Positions 46,301 through 54,600 of a stretch of 64,000 bases of DNA are shown piece after piece (the stretch's first letter is position 1; each line of letters begins with the position of its first letter). Source of the DNA: Arion vulgaris (Eukaryota; Mollusca; Gastropoda; Stylommatophora; Arionidae); the NCBI GenBank assembly GCA_020796225.1, contig CM036767.1, forward strand, positions 27,561,253 through 27,625,252, written 5' to 3'. The notes below the pieces were generated by a model. That model was not told where the DNA came from. It was given only the letters and a program-made list of their open reading frames with translations, and did no database searches. Both the position numbers and the translations under genes were made by a program.

Positions 46301-47964
46301 GGCCTTGTTGGTCGAAACGTTGCTGTTTATCGTCACTGTTTCTGTATTTTGTAAAACTATAGTACTTTGTTTGTACGTGTTTCACTAAACCCAAGGTACA
46401 AACTAGACTGTAAATTGTGTACAAGAATCCTGACTTGCATATGCTGCCCAAATTTCAATATTTACCTCTATGCTTGACACTCTGCATCAAGTTATACTAC
46501 ACAGTTGAGGATTATCAACGTTCCCCGACAAAGACTCCTACAGAGGCATACAGCTACAATATAAACCCCAGTTCATGAAGGAAGCAGATAAGACTATAAC
46601 TAGAGGTGTAGTTTATTCATTTAACATTCATAAACACTCATTGTGAGATGCCGCATAAACACAATACACTCAAAATAAAATGTTTTGCATTTTATTCAAA
46701 CTTATGTTTGTTTTTTATGTTGAAATATTTTGTCAATCGTTAAACCAGTACTCATAATTAGCTTGTTTTATTCATTGACAACCATGTCCCTAACATATTA
46801 TTGCCTTGAAATTGAACAAACTCACTAAAAACTAGGAAAAGTGACTGGTTTTAAAACTTATTCTATAATTTCTATAAATAGCCACACAAAATCAAGATGG
46901 CCGCCCCATAATTATGCGACTAATTTACATAAAATATTTTTTCGGATGTTATAACCATTCATAATGGTGCTCAGAAAATTTTGAGACTGTATGTCGCTTT
47001 TTAAATTTTTATGAATTTAATTTTAAAAACAGTTATTTTGTAGCAAAACTGCAAACACCCTTGGTAATGGGAGACAGTAATGCTCAGGATTGCTGGTCAG
47101 CAAAGTGTTAAAGAACCTTTGCTAGTTGAAAATCGATAATACTAGGCTGATAAGTTGCTGCAAAATTAATTTAAACTTAAATTCCTACACATTTTTAGCA
47201 TCCTAAAATTACATTGGGGACCCTCAGTGGTACTGTGGAGTTCTTGTAATGAAACTGACATTTGTCTGTGTAAGAAAGAGATCCAAGCACACATGATTAT
47301 TTGCTGAAGCGCAAGGGTGATGGTCCTATCAATCACTCAATCAAATCAAGATAAAATATGAAACATGAAGTAGGGTAGTTTTACAAAGCACTCAAACAAG
47401 ATAAAGGCCTTTATCCAACTGTAGTAGCCAATAATAAATACTTATTAAATATGGGTTAGCCTAGCTCAGGGTTATGATGCTGAATTCAAACATTCAACTT
47501 ACATGGATTCAACTATTAGTATGATCGTGACAACATAGTGCAGTAATTATGATGTTGAATTCAAACATTTCATCTTTCATGGATTCAAATCTCAGTATAC
47601 TCAACTTAGCATAATGTAGTGGTAATGATGCTTAGTTCAAATATTCTACTTACAATAATTCAAATAGCAGTCTGCCTAAATGAAAAATGGATACCAAACA
47701 TTTTTGGAAGGAACAGTTTGGAATCTCATCCAGAGCTACTATGAAAGAGCTCTAACCCTGGCACTTTCCACAAGTTGAAATGTACTGGGCACCTATGTAA
47801 GTGCCCTGGGTACAGAGACATTAACTCTAATCAGTTGTTCATATAAATAAAAATAATGTGGTTGGTAAATTTTTTTCTCAAATGTGTTATACATTTTCAG
47901 GTTTCAGTCTTTAAACCTGCAGCATGTTCCAGAAAGAAACACAGGAGTCTTCCAGTTTAGATGA
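28147..47964 (+). CDS. GID4: GID4, substrate receptor of the CTLH/GID E3 ubiquitin ligase
   Basis: Five coding exons (28147-28311, 31032-31199, 37104-37205, 41179-41309, 47901-47964) join in frame to 209 codons plus stop. All introns are GT-AG. The protein has the family's beta-barrel receptor domain: [99 protein letters not shown] and a final aromatic-Arg end (FQFR). In vertebrates GID4 binds N-terminal Pro degrons and delivers them to the CTLH complex; the Glu opening exon 4 matches the residue I recall as binding the Pro amine. The human protein is about 300 aa, mostly longer at the N-terminus. The last 20 residues are divergent but conserved in pattern. The gene spans 19.8 kb because of transposons in the introns. 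It is probably functional. Confidence 0.96.
28981..29085 (-). repeat. SINE family B 3' part, in GID4 intron 1
   Basis: The reverse complement matches the tail of the SINE at 32120-32230: AGATTTACGGTG.TCGTG, then AAGGGTTAC.ATGTCCATGG, then AGCTCAAGTGCTTCTGGATC. Its 5' part differs or is missing. Confidence 0.75.
29140..29273 (+). CDS. Small unrecognised frame in GID4 intron 1
   Basis: An ATG-started frame ([16 protein letters not shown], then [20 protein letters not shown]) lies directly beside the SINE tail. It carries a CxxC pair (CIGC). A further frame at 29356-29592 contains an aromatic hydrophobic stretch ([17 protein letters not shown]) that could be a membrane segment. The two could be pieces of a small retroposed gene or alternative exons. 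No family was recognised and no splice evidence ties them together. Confidence 0.22.
29593..31031. other. GID4 intron 1, remainder
   Basis: AT-rich intronic DNA. Nothing recognisable beyond a CACCTTATTCTATTTCACCA direct repeat near 29940-29970. Confidence 0.6.
31032..31199 (+). CDS. GID4: GID4 exon 2
   Basis: 56 codons, phase 0 at both ends, from [12 protein letters not shown] to DVDRKHW. The acceptor is TTTCTGCAG and the donor TGG|GTAAAG. A LINE lies 13 bases inside the following intron. Confidence 0.96.
31213..31682 (+). mobile_element. 5'-truncated RTE-like LINE at the start of GID4 intron 2
   Basis: It is flanked by the 11-bp duplication AAAGTTAACAT (31202-31212 and 31683-31693) and ends in (GAT)n. 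It encodes the same reverse transcriptase tail as 21135-21794 ([38 protein letters not shown]). The left duplication begins in the splice donor (GTAAAG at 31200-31205). Confidence 0.9.
32033..32240 (+). repeat. tRNA-derived SINE (family B) in GID4 intron 2
   Basis: A-box-like GCGTGTTCGTAGGCGCTTG and B-box-like GGGTTCAATTCGC lie 45 bases apart (32041-32105). The body has repeated GGCACCG..CCGAAG motifs and an A-run follows at 32228. The 3' half is shared with 28981-29085. Confidence 0.75.
32241..33575. other. GID4 intron 2, AT-rich segment
   Basis: No gene. The stretch near 33370-33470 (CACCAGCTGGCACAGCACCTGATAATGATGA) has the look of a LINE 3' end but is too short to assign. Confidence 0.5.
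33580..33790 (+). repeat. SINE family A, copy 2
   Basis: A tRNA-like head (AGTGGCTAATGCACC; GGATCAAATTCTCC) and a shared body: GACCCAGCCTCATTTGGGTACC, AACACTGGAAAGTA, CACATCACCCATTTTGTGCCGC. Compare 2650-2865 and 49135-49350. Confidence 0.7.
33791..34564. other. GID4 intron 2, no recognisable feature
   Basis: Open frames here (33943-34191, 34266-34559) are Cys/Phe-rich and lack any family signature; they are probably chance frames. Confidence 0.5.
34714..35441. mobile_element. piggyBac-like element inside the LINE copy
   Basis: 728 bases flanked by TTAA (34710-34713 and 35442-35445) with 13-bp perfect terminal repeats CCCCTTGTTTACC. The uninterrupted site is CTCATTAAGGAG in LINE copy 1 near 26820. 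The right end holds two copies of TTTACTACGT.ACCCTCACGTAGTGG, each a palindrome. Only the N-terminal acidic part of a transposase is encoded, so it is non-autonomous. Confidence 0.9.
34895..35272 (-). pseudogene. piggyBac transposase N-terminal fragment
   Basis: An open frame; the likely start is [19 protein letters not shown] (35184), followed by the acidic stretch [18 protein letters not shown] and a Ser/Thr-rich tail. piggyBac transposases begin with such acidic disordered segments. The catalytic domain is absent. Confidence 0.6.
36310..36545 (-). pseudogene. LINE RNase H fragment
   Basis: Minus-strand frame with the RNase H C-terminal motif [20 protein letters not shown] (36400-36460) and a following basic segment. 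It abuts the end of LINE copy 2 in the opposite direction and belongs to another LINE family. Confidence 0.8.
36546..37103. other. GID4 intron 2, 3' end
   Basis: No gene or repeat recognised. The polypyrimidine tract and acceptor of exon 3 are at 37088-37103. Confidence 0.6.
37104..37205 (+). CDS. GID4: GID4 exon 3
   Basis: 34 codons, phase 0 at both ends, [18 protein letters not shown] to VYMRWK. The acceptor is TTCTATTTTCAG and the donor AAG|GTATGT. Confidence 0.96.
37440..37680 (+). pseudogene. LINE C-terminal fragment in GID4 intron 3
   Basis: Reads as a reverse transcriptase tail: [20 protein letters not shown], then GHLTRM, then a Lys/Arg-rich end with stops. It is adjacent to LINE copy 3. 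Confidence 0.6.
38614..40200 (-). pseudogene. mariner transposase, broken
   Basis: The C-terminal half has [17 protein letters not shown] (second catalytic Asp) and [19 protein letters not shown] (third, DD34D type) at 38740-38871, then [18 protein letters not shown]. The N-terminal half beyond the nested element is at 39700-40200 ([20 protein letters not shown] with GRPVEI near 40090). The gene is cut by the piggyBac insertion at 38985-39686 and by frame changes. Confidence 0.87.
38985..39686. mobile_element. piggyBac-like MITE (family 2, copy 1)
   Basis: TTAA flanks (38981-38984 and 39687-39690) and terminal repeats CACTTTCGCTGCCAC that match perfectly when inverted. An internal frame start (MDDVADE, near 39240) and an acidic segment (DSDFLAS-like) resemble a piggyBac N-terminus. 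It is inside the mariner transposase. Confidence 0.9.
40572..41105. repeat. 37-39 bp satellite, about 14 copies
   Basis: The unit is of the type GTGTTATGTAATCATGACATC followed by ATTGGGGACTTATTCTT. It begins directly at the 3' end of LINE copy 3 and ends about 70 bases before GID4 exon 4. Two more units lie inside that LINE copy near 37780-37855. Confidence 0.93.
41179..41309 (+). CDS. GID4: GID4 exon 4
   Basis: Starts [12 protein letters not shown] after TTATTTTACAG and ends two bases into the Trp codon of SSEW. The donor G|GTTTGT at 41310 is chosen because only this phase joins exon 5 as EWFQSLNL, the family pattern. The nearby GTAATT at 41314 would shift the frame. A 38-bp satellite ends about 70 bases before the acceptor. 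Confidence 0.92.
41450..42140 (+). mobile_element. piggyBac-like MITE (family 2, copy 2)
   Basis: About 80 percent identical to 38985-39686 from CAACTTTTGTCG (41473) to the right end GTGGCAGCAAAAGTG, followed by TTAA (42141-42144). The left terminus is eroded. A frame at 41700-41830 ([19 protein letters not shown]) is the acidic transposase N-terminus. It starts about 140 bases after exon 4 in GID4 intron 4. Confidence 0.82.
42145..42462. other. GID4 intron 4 spacer
   Basis: No recognised feature between two piggyBac-type elements. Confidence 0.5.
42467..43896 (+). mobile_element. piggyBac element (family 3)
   Basis: TTAA flanks (42463-42466 and 43897-43900) and inverted ends CCCTCTTATTCCT(G/A)G. 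A transposase fragment lies at 43123-43323 ([18 protein letters not shown], then MSRNRFE-like [16 protein letters not shown]), a piggyBac-family block. Internal deletions leave 1.43 kb of an expected 2-3 kb. Confidence 0.85.
43123..43323 (+). pseudogene. piggyBac transposase fragment
   Basis: 66 codons ending [20 protein letters not shown], matching the S-R-N-R-F-x-x-I-x-(K/R)-Y-L block before the first catalytic Asp of piggyBac transposases. The catalytic domain itself is missing. Confidence 0.75.
44330..44790 (+). pseudogene. piggyBac transposase fragment with stops
   Basis: Plus-strand reading gives [43 protein letters not shown] and [10 protein letters not shown], then a WGFIxCLQIG..DYW-like stretch (44697-44760). 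This order matches the piggyBac region that precedes the first catalytic Asp. Several stops break it. Confidence 0.6.
45425..46395 (+). mobile_element. Penelope-like element, 5'-truncated, GIY-YIG type
   Basis: Encodes the C-terminus of a Penelope reverse transcriptase and its GIY-YIG endonuclease, followed by a 3' untranslated region that ends TTTTGTAAAACTATAGTACT and GTACGTGTTTCACT. The 3' region holds the GATAAAGGCC..GGTCGAAACG motif (46294-46320). Related 3' fragments lie at 6514-6795, 19521-19617 and 60430-60710. Confidence 0.88.
45447..46060 (+). pseudogene. Penelope-like protein C-terminus with GIY-YIG endonuclease
   Basis: Blocks in order: [18 protein letters not shown] (45568-45620), [14 protein letters not shown], then the endonuclease start [18 protein letters not shown] (45770-45825) and LSDRFAQH. 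After a frameshift near 45875 come [19 protein letters not shown] and the end [18 protein letters not shown]. In Penelope elements this nuclease nicks target DNA to prime reverse transcription. The reverse transcriptase core is lost by 5' truncation. Confidence 0.88.
46396..47107. other. 3' part of piggyBac family 4, non-coding
   Basis: AT-rich sequence leading to the right terminal repeat. No gene is seen. Confidence 0.5.
47455..47690 (+). repeat. Three tandem tRNA-like units (SINE head) before GID4 exon 5
   Basis: Units of 75-76 bp with ATGATG(C/T)T.A(A/G)TTCAAA aligned at 47474, 47549 and 47625. Each has an A-box-like part (TAGCCTAGCTCAGGGTTATG; TAGTGGTAATGATGC) and a B-box-like part (GGATTCAACTATTA; GGATTCAAATCTCAG; AATTCAAATAGCAG). 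The sequence after 47690 (CTGGCACTTTCCACAAGTTG, GGGCACCTATGTAAGTGCCC) may be the SINE body. It lies 210 bases before the acceptor of exon 5. Confidence 0.6.
47901..47964 (+). CDS. GID4: GID4 exon 5 (last coding exon)
   Basis: Begins with the third base of the split Trp codon after ACATTTTCAG, then [13 protein letters not shown] and a short end before TGA at 47962-47964. The human end is YQSLNLTHVPEHS followed by an aromatic-Arg terminus, so the match is clear although short. Confidence 0.93.
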
Positions 47965-48510
47965 AAAACAGTTCTGACAAGTTCAGCATTCTTTTTCTTA
48001 CCAACCTCTTGGAATGCAGCAGTGTTTAGAGGTCCCTCCAGTACAATGTACATTAAAGCTAATAGAAACCACATGCAGAGTATATCATGTGGAGAGTGGA
48101 GTAACCAAAGCATTTCAGCGATCTGGCTATTGAACATTGAGTAATGTTCCTTAAGTGGTGACACAAGTGCATTATAGTTCACAAATATATATATATATAT
48201 AAAATAATATTATTTATGTGTGCATGTGGATATAAAAACAAATGATATTTCTCTTGTCTTTGAGTTACACATTTTTCTCTAGCTACAGACTTTAGTAAGA
48301 TGTGCAGAATAAAATTATTGTTACTGATAATGTTGGGCAGGGGAGGTAGTTACTGAGAGAGAAAGATATTGTTTGCTTTGAAGCTACAAATGAGTATTGA
48401 GCACTTCCTGTCTGATGTTTTCTTCAATCCCAGGAATATTCCAATAATTGCTAAACATAGTTTTGTTTTTTATTGAAACAAGACATAGTAAACTGAAAGC
48501 ACAGCTATTT
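47965..48510 (+). promoter_or_regulatory. GID4 3' untranslated region and candidate poly(A) signals
   Basis: ATTAAA at 48052-48057 and AATAAA at 48308-48313 are the first hexamers after the stop. A (TA)n microsatellite lies at 48185-48203. No gene is seen. Confidence 0.4.
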
Positions 48511-48514
48511 GTGT

Positions 48515-48615
48515 ATTTATTGCACTCGGACATGTCCATAAGTGCTCCGATCTCCTTCGCAATATCTCCAACAGCGTCCAGTGACTGACCGTACCAGTTT
48601 GATTTTGATTGATTA
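48515..48615 (-). pseudogene. LINE (R1/I group) C-terminal tail
   Basis: The minus-strand DNA GAGATCGGAGCACTTATGGA near 48535-48555 matches the tail of the LINE at 27665-27700. It is a short remnant. Confidence 0.6.
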
Positions 48616-48629
48616 TGTAGATTTAGAAG

Positions 48630-48830
48630 CGTCACGATGGCCTGGAGAGAACAATATTAGAGGACAGGGTCCCAGGATGCAGAGACAGACTAAGAAAAAG
48701 ATGGCTACAAGATATCAAAGAAACCATGAATATGACCGTGGGAGAATTTGCTAGAGACTTGGTAGAGTTAATTTCAGATGCGCTGCAAAGAGAGCAACGT
48801 CCTATAAAGGATACTCACCTTGATCATGTA
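48630..48830 (+). pseudogene. LINE 3' tail fragment
   Basis: Reads GPRMQRQTKKKMATRYQ with HEYDRGR, then an Ala/Lys-rich end, the basic tail of an RTE-like LINE reverse transcriptase. Only about 65 codons remain. Confidence 0.45.
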
Positions 48831-49134
48831 GCTGATACCTTTAATGTTTGTGCTGTACAATTACATTTTTAAAAGTATGAAATCTCATTTCAAGTTGGGA
48901 TGGTCAACTTATGATTCTTCACAGTTGTTGTCTCAGACATCCAGCTCCTGGGACAAAGTGTTAGGATGCTTAACTTTTGACTGCCATGTTGCTTTTAGCC
49001 CAGATTTGAGTACTTGTTGAAATATGTGATTAGATAATGAATTTATACTAGACAAGTTCAAAGTTTTGTTGTAAAATGACAGTTTATTTCACAAATGAAA
49101 CTATGTTTATAAAGTGATTAATCATGACATACTT

Positions 49135-49350
49135 GATAGCCACAATAATACAGCATTTATTGCACCTGTTTTGTAAATGCATGGTCCTAGGTTTGCAATC
49201 CCCAGTTGGAGTCTGATTTTTCTGACCATATGGCTCTCATGTTGATCCGACCTCAATTTGCAATTTGGTACAGAGAAACACTGGGAAGTAAAGATGACCA
49301 GAGGGGTGTTGATCACATCACCCATCACATGGCGCTGGTCAAAACACATA
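49135..49350 (+). repeat. SINE family A, copy 3
   Basis: Shared body with 2650-2865 and 33580-33790: GATCCGACCTCAATTTG, then AAACACTGGGAAGTAAAG, then ATCACATCACCCATCACATG. The head has the B-box-like AGGTTTGCAATCCCC. Confidence 0.72.
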
Positions 49351-49399
49351 TGGACCTAAACAGTACAGTATACTACATGGTATCTTCTTTTGTCAGCAC

Positions 49400-50215
49400 A
49401 CTGTTACCGGGTTGTTAACCCAGTGTTGTCGTTTTATGTATTTGTCTTACGCTTCTCTGGTGACTTGTGTGATGGTTTTCTTAGTCCCTGGCAGAATTCA
49501 ACTACGTTATCTATCCACCTTTTCCTCGGTCTTCCTCTTGCCTTCCTTCCTGATATTCTGTTGTGGAAAGCTTCATAGACAGTTTGGTCTGTTCGCATTC
49601 TTACTAAGTGACCAAACCACTTCATTCTCTGTTTTGATATATAATTCAAGCACGGTCTTGTTCCAACCTTTTCTCTGATGCTGGTATTCGTTACTCTGTC
49701 GATTCTTGTGTTGTTGGTGACTTTATGGAGACATCTCATTTCGCATGTTGCTATTTTCTGTGTATGTTTCTTATCATTGTCCATGTTTGGCATTGGTAAC
49801 ATAGGGTGGGTATGAAGATGCTATTGATCAACTGTTGTTTAGCTGTCAGTGATATGTTTGGATGTCTAAGTAGTGGCGCTAGTTGGTAGGTTATTGCATT
49901 TGCTTTCTGGACTCTAGTTTCTATCTCTCTGTCGAGTCTTCCATCCTCTGTAAATATGCTTCCTATGTACTTGAATTCCTGTACTTGCTCTATTGTACTG
50001 CCATTGATGTTGATGTTTAGTGTATTATGTTTCCTTCCTATATTCATTACCTCAGTTTTGGCTATGTTTATGTTCATGTCATATTTTTACAGTTATAATA
50101 TAAGGTGTTGATATGATGTTGTAGCTCTTGTTCTTGGTGGTAAATCTAACATTTGTCGTCTGCAAATAACAATTCATTAATTGTTTCTGTTTCTAATTTT
50201 GACTCATGGTATGAA
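49400..50215 (-). pseudogene. LINE reverse transcriptase fragment
   Basis: Starts at the FADD motif C (near 50160), then INIAKTEVMNIGRK, VQEFKYIGSIFTEDGRLD, FIPTLCYQCQTWTM, a frameshift near 49790 and MRCLHKVTNNTRIDRVTN, RMKWFGHLVRMRTDQ, GRPRKRWIDNVVEF. RTE-like layout; 5'-truncated. Confidence 0.85.
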
Positions 50216-50329
50216 GAAGAAATATTTTCTTTTCACATATTAAAAATATATGAAATTTTTATTTCATACAGTATATGAGGGATATGGTGTTAGGTCTGTA
50301 TTGATGTTCTGACCAGCAGCACACAATGA

Positions 50330-51425
50330 ATGATGTAGTCATCATTATCATCACCTTTCAACTCCCATCGGAGCACAGGTCTTCAACAAACTTCTTCCAT
50401 CTCTTCCTCTCTCTTGCCATCCCTTCCAATTCTTTCCATGTTTTGCCTATCCTCTTTATATCCGCCTCCAGCTCTCTTCTCCAGGTCTGCCTAGGCCTTC
50501 CCTACTCCTCTTTCCCTGCGGGTTCCAAAACAATGCCTGTCTTGCGATGCTTCCGGTCGGTCTTCTCAATGTATGTCCTATCCATCGCCAGCGTCTCTTC
50601 CTGAGCTCTCTCTCCACTGGTATCTGCTTTGTTCTCTCCCTGAGTTCCTCGTTTGTAATTTTATCATACCATCTCAATCCCTCTATCCTACGTAAACATC
50701 CATTTACGAAGGTCTGCAGTTTTCTTATAGTTTCCTTTGTGGTCTTCCATGTTTCCGAGCCATAGAACAGCACTGACTTCACATTTGACTGGAAAATTCT
50801 CAGTTTTTGTTTGTTTTGATCTCCCTTGCCTTCCATATCTTACTCAATGCAATAAAGTTCCCTCTTGCTTTTGTATTCTTATTTTAAATCATCTTTGTTT
50901 GTTCCTCCTTCTGTGTCTATGTTGCTTCCAAGGTATGTGTATGATTCTACATCCTGCAGTGCTGTTTCCTCCAGCATAATCTGGTTTACATTTGCAGCAT
51001 TTATTCTCATGACCTTGGTCTTCCCCTGTGTATTTTCAAACCTAGCTGCTGAGACTTATTATTTAAGGTATTCATTTTGTCTTTAATCTGTGCGTGGTTG
51101 TGAGACAGCAAAGCCAGATCGTCTGCAAAATCCAGGTCCTCCAGTTGTTTCACAAGTGTCCATTGTATTCCCCTCTGTTATCCGTTGTTGATTTCATGAT
51201 CCAATCTATGGCCAGCAAGAACAGGAATGGTGATAACAAGCATCCCTGCCTCACCCTGTTCTTATCTCAAAGGATTCCGTCAGTTGGCCCTCGTGTATGA
51301 CTCTGCATTTCATTCCTTCATACGTTTTCTTTATTAGGTTTGCAATCTTGGGTGGAACTCCATAGTGAATTAATAGTTTCCACAATGATTCCCTATCCAG
51401 ACTATCAAACGCCTTTTCATAATCA
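50330..51425 (-). pseudogene. LINE reverse transcriptase fragment, second family
   Basis: From motif A DYEKAFDSLDRESLWKLL (51360-51420) through GVRQGCLLSPFLFLLAIDW, motif C region (FADDLALLSHNHAQ-like, near 51110), [52 protein letters not shown] and RKRWKKFVEDL. It ends in an ATGATG-rich 3' end near 50330. Several frame breaks occur between 50830 and 51230. 5'-truncated. Confidence 0.88.
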
Positions 51426-51651
51426 TCATCATTATGCTGGACATATTTTATTCATAAGACTTCTGGTATCTGTTTAAGGCTGGGTTGTTCCGAGAGTAGC
51501 TTGTGGTTGGAAAAAATGTCCATGCTGGAATTTAACGATATCACCCATCTAAGAAACTAGTGCACTAATTACTGAGCCACCATGACTCATAGTACTAGTG
51601 TAAAGATTTATTAAGTTGGTACATTAGAAGAAAGGTAATTGTATAGCATAT

Positions 51652-54600
51652 CATCATCATTGGCCTCTTTGTCTCAGGAAACAATAGGTCTTGCGTCACG
51701 TAGTATGTTCTGCGCTGAATCACAACATTTCTTGTGGCTGTAATGGCCTATTCTGGAGTGGCAATCCTTGCCACAGTTGCTGCAGGTAAAACTGAAGACT
51801 AGAGCTGATACATAGGATGTTCTCTCTGTTCACTGTGCTCTATTTTGCCTCCACATATGATGTTGTTTTTTTCTTTTGAGCCGCGCGCCATGCTTGCCTG
51901 TCTTTGGCCAGCCGCTCCCAGTGTTCTTTGTCTATGCTACATGAAGTTAGATCACACTTGCAGGTGTCAATGAAGGGTAATAATGTCTAGCACCAGATGC
52001 GAGTTGACCATATAGAATGTTCTTTGGGATTCTATCATCGCTCTTACGGCACACATGTCCCAGACGTCGCTGACTCGGTAAGATGTACATGCTTGGAATG
52101 CCAGGACTTCTATATTGGAGATGTGGTCTTGCCATTGGATGTTGTATATTCGCCTGAGACAGCGCATGTGGAAGGTGTTTAGGCGATGTTCTTGTCTAGC
52201 ATATGTAGTCCATGTTTCACTATTATACAGCAGAGTACTGAGAATACAAGCCTTATATACTTGTGTCTTGGTTTTTCTTGTGAGTGCCCTGTTTTTCCAT
52301 ACACGCTTTGCTAATTTAAACATAGCAGTGGAGGCCTTCCCAATGCGACTACTAATTTCATCATCGAGGAGAGGTTGCTGCTGATGACAGAGCCAAGGTA
52401 TGTAAAGGTGTTGACTACTTCAAGTGTATGACTACCAACGTTGGGCTCTGCTAATATCCTGGAACATTGTATTTGTTTTCTTCAGGCTGATGGTCAAGCT
52501 GAATTCATTTCATGCTGCAGCAAATCTGTCCATGAGGTGTTGTAGCCCTTCCTTTGTGTGTGATGTTAATACTGCATCATCGGCAAACAGAAGTTCCCTG
52601 ATGGTGACACTTTGGTCTTTGCTTTGAGTCGCGCCATGTTGAACAATTTTCCATCTGATCTTTTGTGGAGAAATATTCCTTCTTCGGCGGATTCAAAAGC
52701 ATGGGAGAGAAGTAGGGAGAAAATATCCCAAAGAGTGTGGGTGCAAGTACACACCCTGCTTGACGCCGCTGTTGATAGGAAAAGCGCTGGAGGAGGCCCC
52801 ATCAAACATCACTGTACCCTTCATGTTGTTCTGGAATGATGTTATGATTTTAAGCAATGTTGGAGGGCAGCTGATTTTTTCCAAAAGCTTGAAGAGGTCA
52901 ACTCTACTCACTAGGTCAAATGCCTTTGTTAGATCTATGAAGGTAATGTACAGTGGCATTCTTTGCTCGCGACATTTCTCCTGCAGTTGTCTCAAGGAGA
53001 ATATCATGTCAATAGTGGATCTGTTGGATCTAAATCCACATTGTGACTCAGGGTATACTTGGTTTGCTAGCTTTTATAACCTATTTAGTACTACGTGTGC
53101 GAAGACCTTCCCCACGATGCTGAGCAACGAGATACCACGGTGGTTGTTACAGTCACCACGATCACCTTTATTTTTATACAAGGTGATGATGTTTACATCT
53201 CTCATGTCTTGAGGCACTTCTCCCTCCTCCCAGCATAGGCACAATAATTCATGCAGACTGGTCAGGAGAGTTTGTTTAGCACATTTGATTACCTCACGGG
53301 GGATACCATCCTTTCCAGTTGCTTTCCCATTTGCCAGGGTGGCAATTGCAATACTGATTTCTGCCTCTGAGGGCATCTGGTCTAAATTGCTCATGGTCGG
53401 AAGAGCTTTAATTGCATCGAATGCGATGTCAGTTACAATATTTTGGGTGGAAATGTTCCTCTAGATAATGTTCCACCCAGTGCTTCATCTGTTTTTGCGA
53501 TCGATTAGAATTTCCCCTTGTTTTTGTTTTAAGAGGTGCAGTCTTTTTGATAGTTGGGCCAAAGACCTTCCTGATGCCTTCATATACACCCTTTGTGTTT
53601 CCAGTATCAAAGGAGAGCTGGATATTTCTGCATAACTCCTGCCAGTAGTCGTTTGCGCATCGCCTGCTGTTTTTTGTGCGTGACACTTGGGTTGTTTTTG
53701 TGGTTCTGAAGGGCAGTTCTTTATTCTGCTATAACAGGCTCCAACTCTAATATGTTTGCAGCAAACCAATCAGGGTTTTGCCTATCTCAGGTGCCAAAGG
53801 TGGTTTTGGCCGAATTATATATGGCGTCCCGGATGTAGGACCATTTTGTTTCCGCATTTCCTTTTGGTGTGCTTTGGAGAATGCTTCCTAATGTACTACA
53901 AAATGATTGTACTATTTCTGGTTTGGTGGTATTTTTAGTGTTAATGTGTGGACACCCTTTCCTCTTCGAATGGTGGAGTGTTTTTATTTTCAGCCTAACT
54001 TTGCTACAAATCAGTGAATGATCAGTGTCACAGTCAGCACTATGGTAGCTACGAGTGCTGAGCACACTGTTTATTGCATTTTGCCTCGTTATAATTAGAT
54101 TAGTTGATGTCATCTATGTGAACGTGGGTGTTTCCAGGACACCTTGTGGCAGGGCTTGTATTAAAGAAAGTGTTTGGTGTTTGTGATGCAGAGGTTGTTA
54201 TAGTTGCATATCTTCAGTAGCCGTTGTCCATTTTCATTAATTTTTCCAGTACCATGTTTTCCAAGACACGATGGCCAAGAGTTGTGATCGGCTCCAACTC
54301 TGGCATTGAAGTCCCCATTAGGAATAGGTGTTCGTTTTTGGGAATTCTACTGATTTCTGACTGTACCTCCTCATAAAATTTATCTTTTACGTCAGGCTTT
54401 GAGTGTAGTGTTGGTGCGTAGACACTGAAGAGATGGACCGGGCCTGTTACTGTGCAGAGTTTAATGGACGAAATATGGTCTGAGCCATTTATTGGAGGTT
54501 CTACCATGTGGAGCAGTGTATTTTTGATGGCAAATTCTACTCCATTCAATCTTGGTTCATCTTGAGCTTTTCCTTGCCAGTAGAACGTGTAGTCTTGTTC

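Larger units (their letters stand above)
43901..47107 (+). mobile_element. piggyBac element (family 4), interrupted by a Penelope element
   Basis: It starts at the very TTAA that closes the previous element (43897-43900) and ends before TTAA at 47108-47111. Ends are CACTTT(A/G)CTG(C/A)CA, inverted. A transposase remnant follows a [12 protein letters not shown] start at 44054: near 44430-44620 there are [24 protein letters not shown] blocks, and [20 protein letters not shown] near 44700. A Penelope element occupies 45425-46395. Confidence 0.72.
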
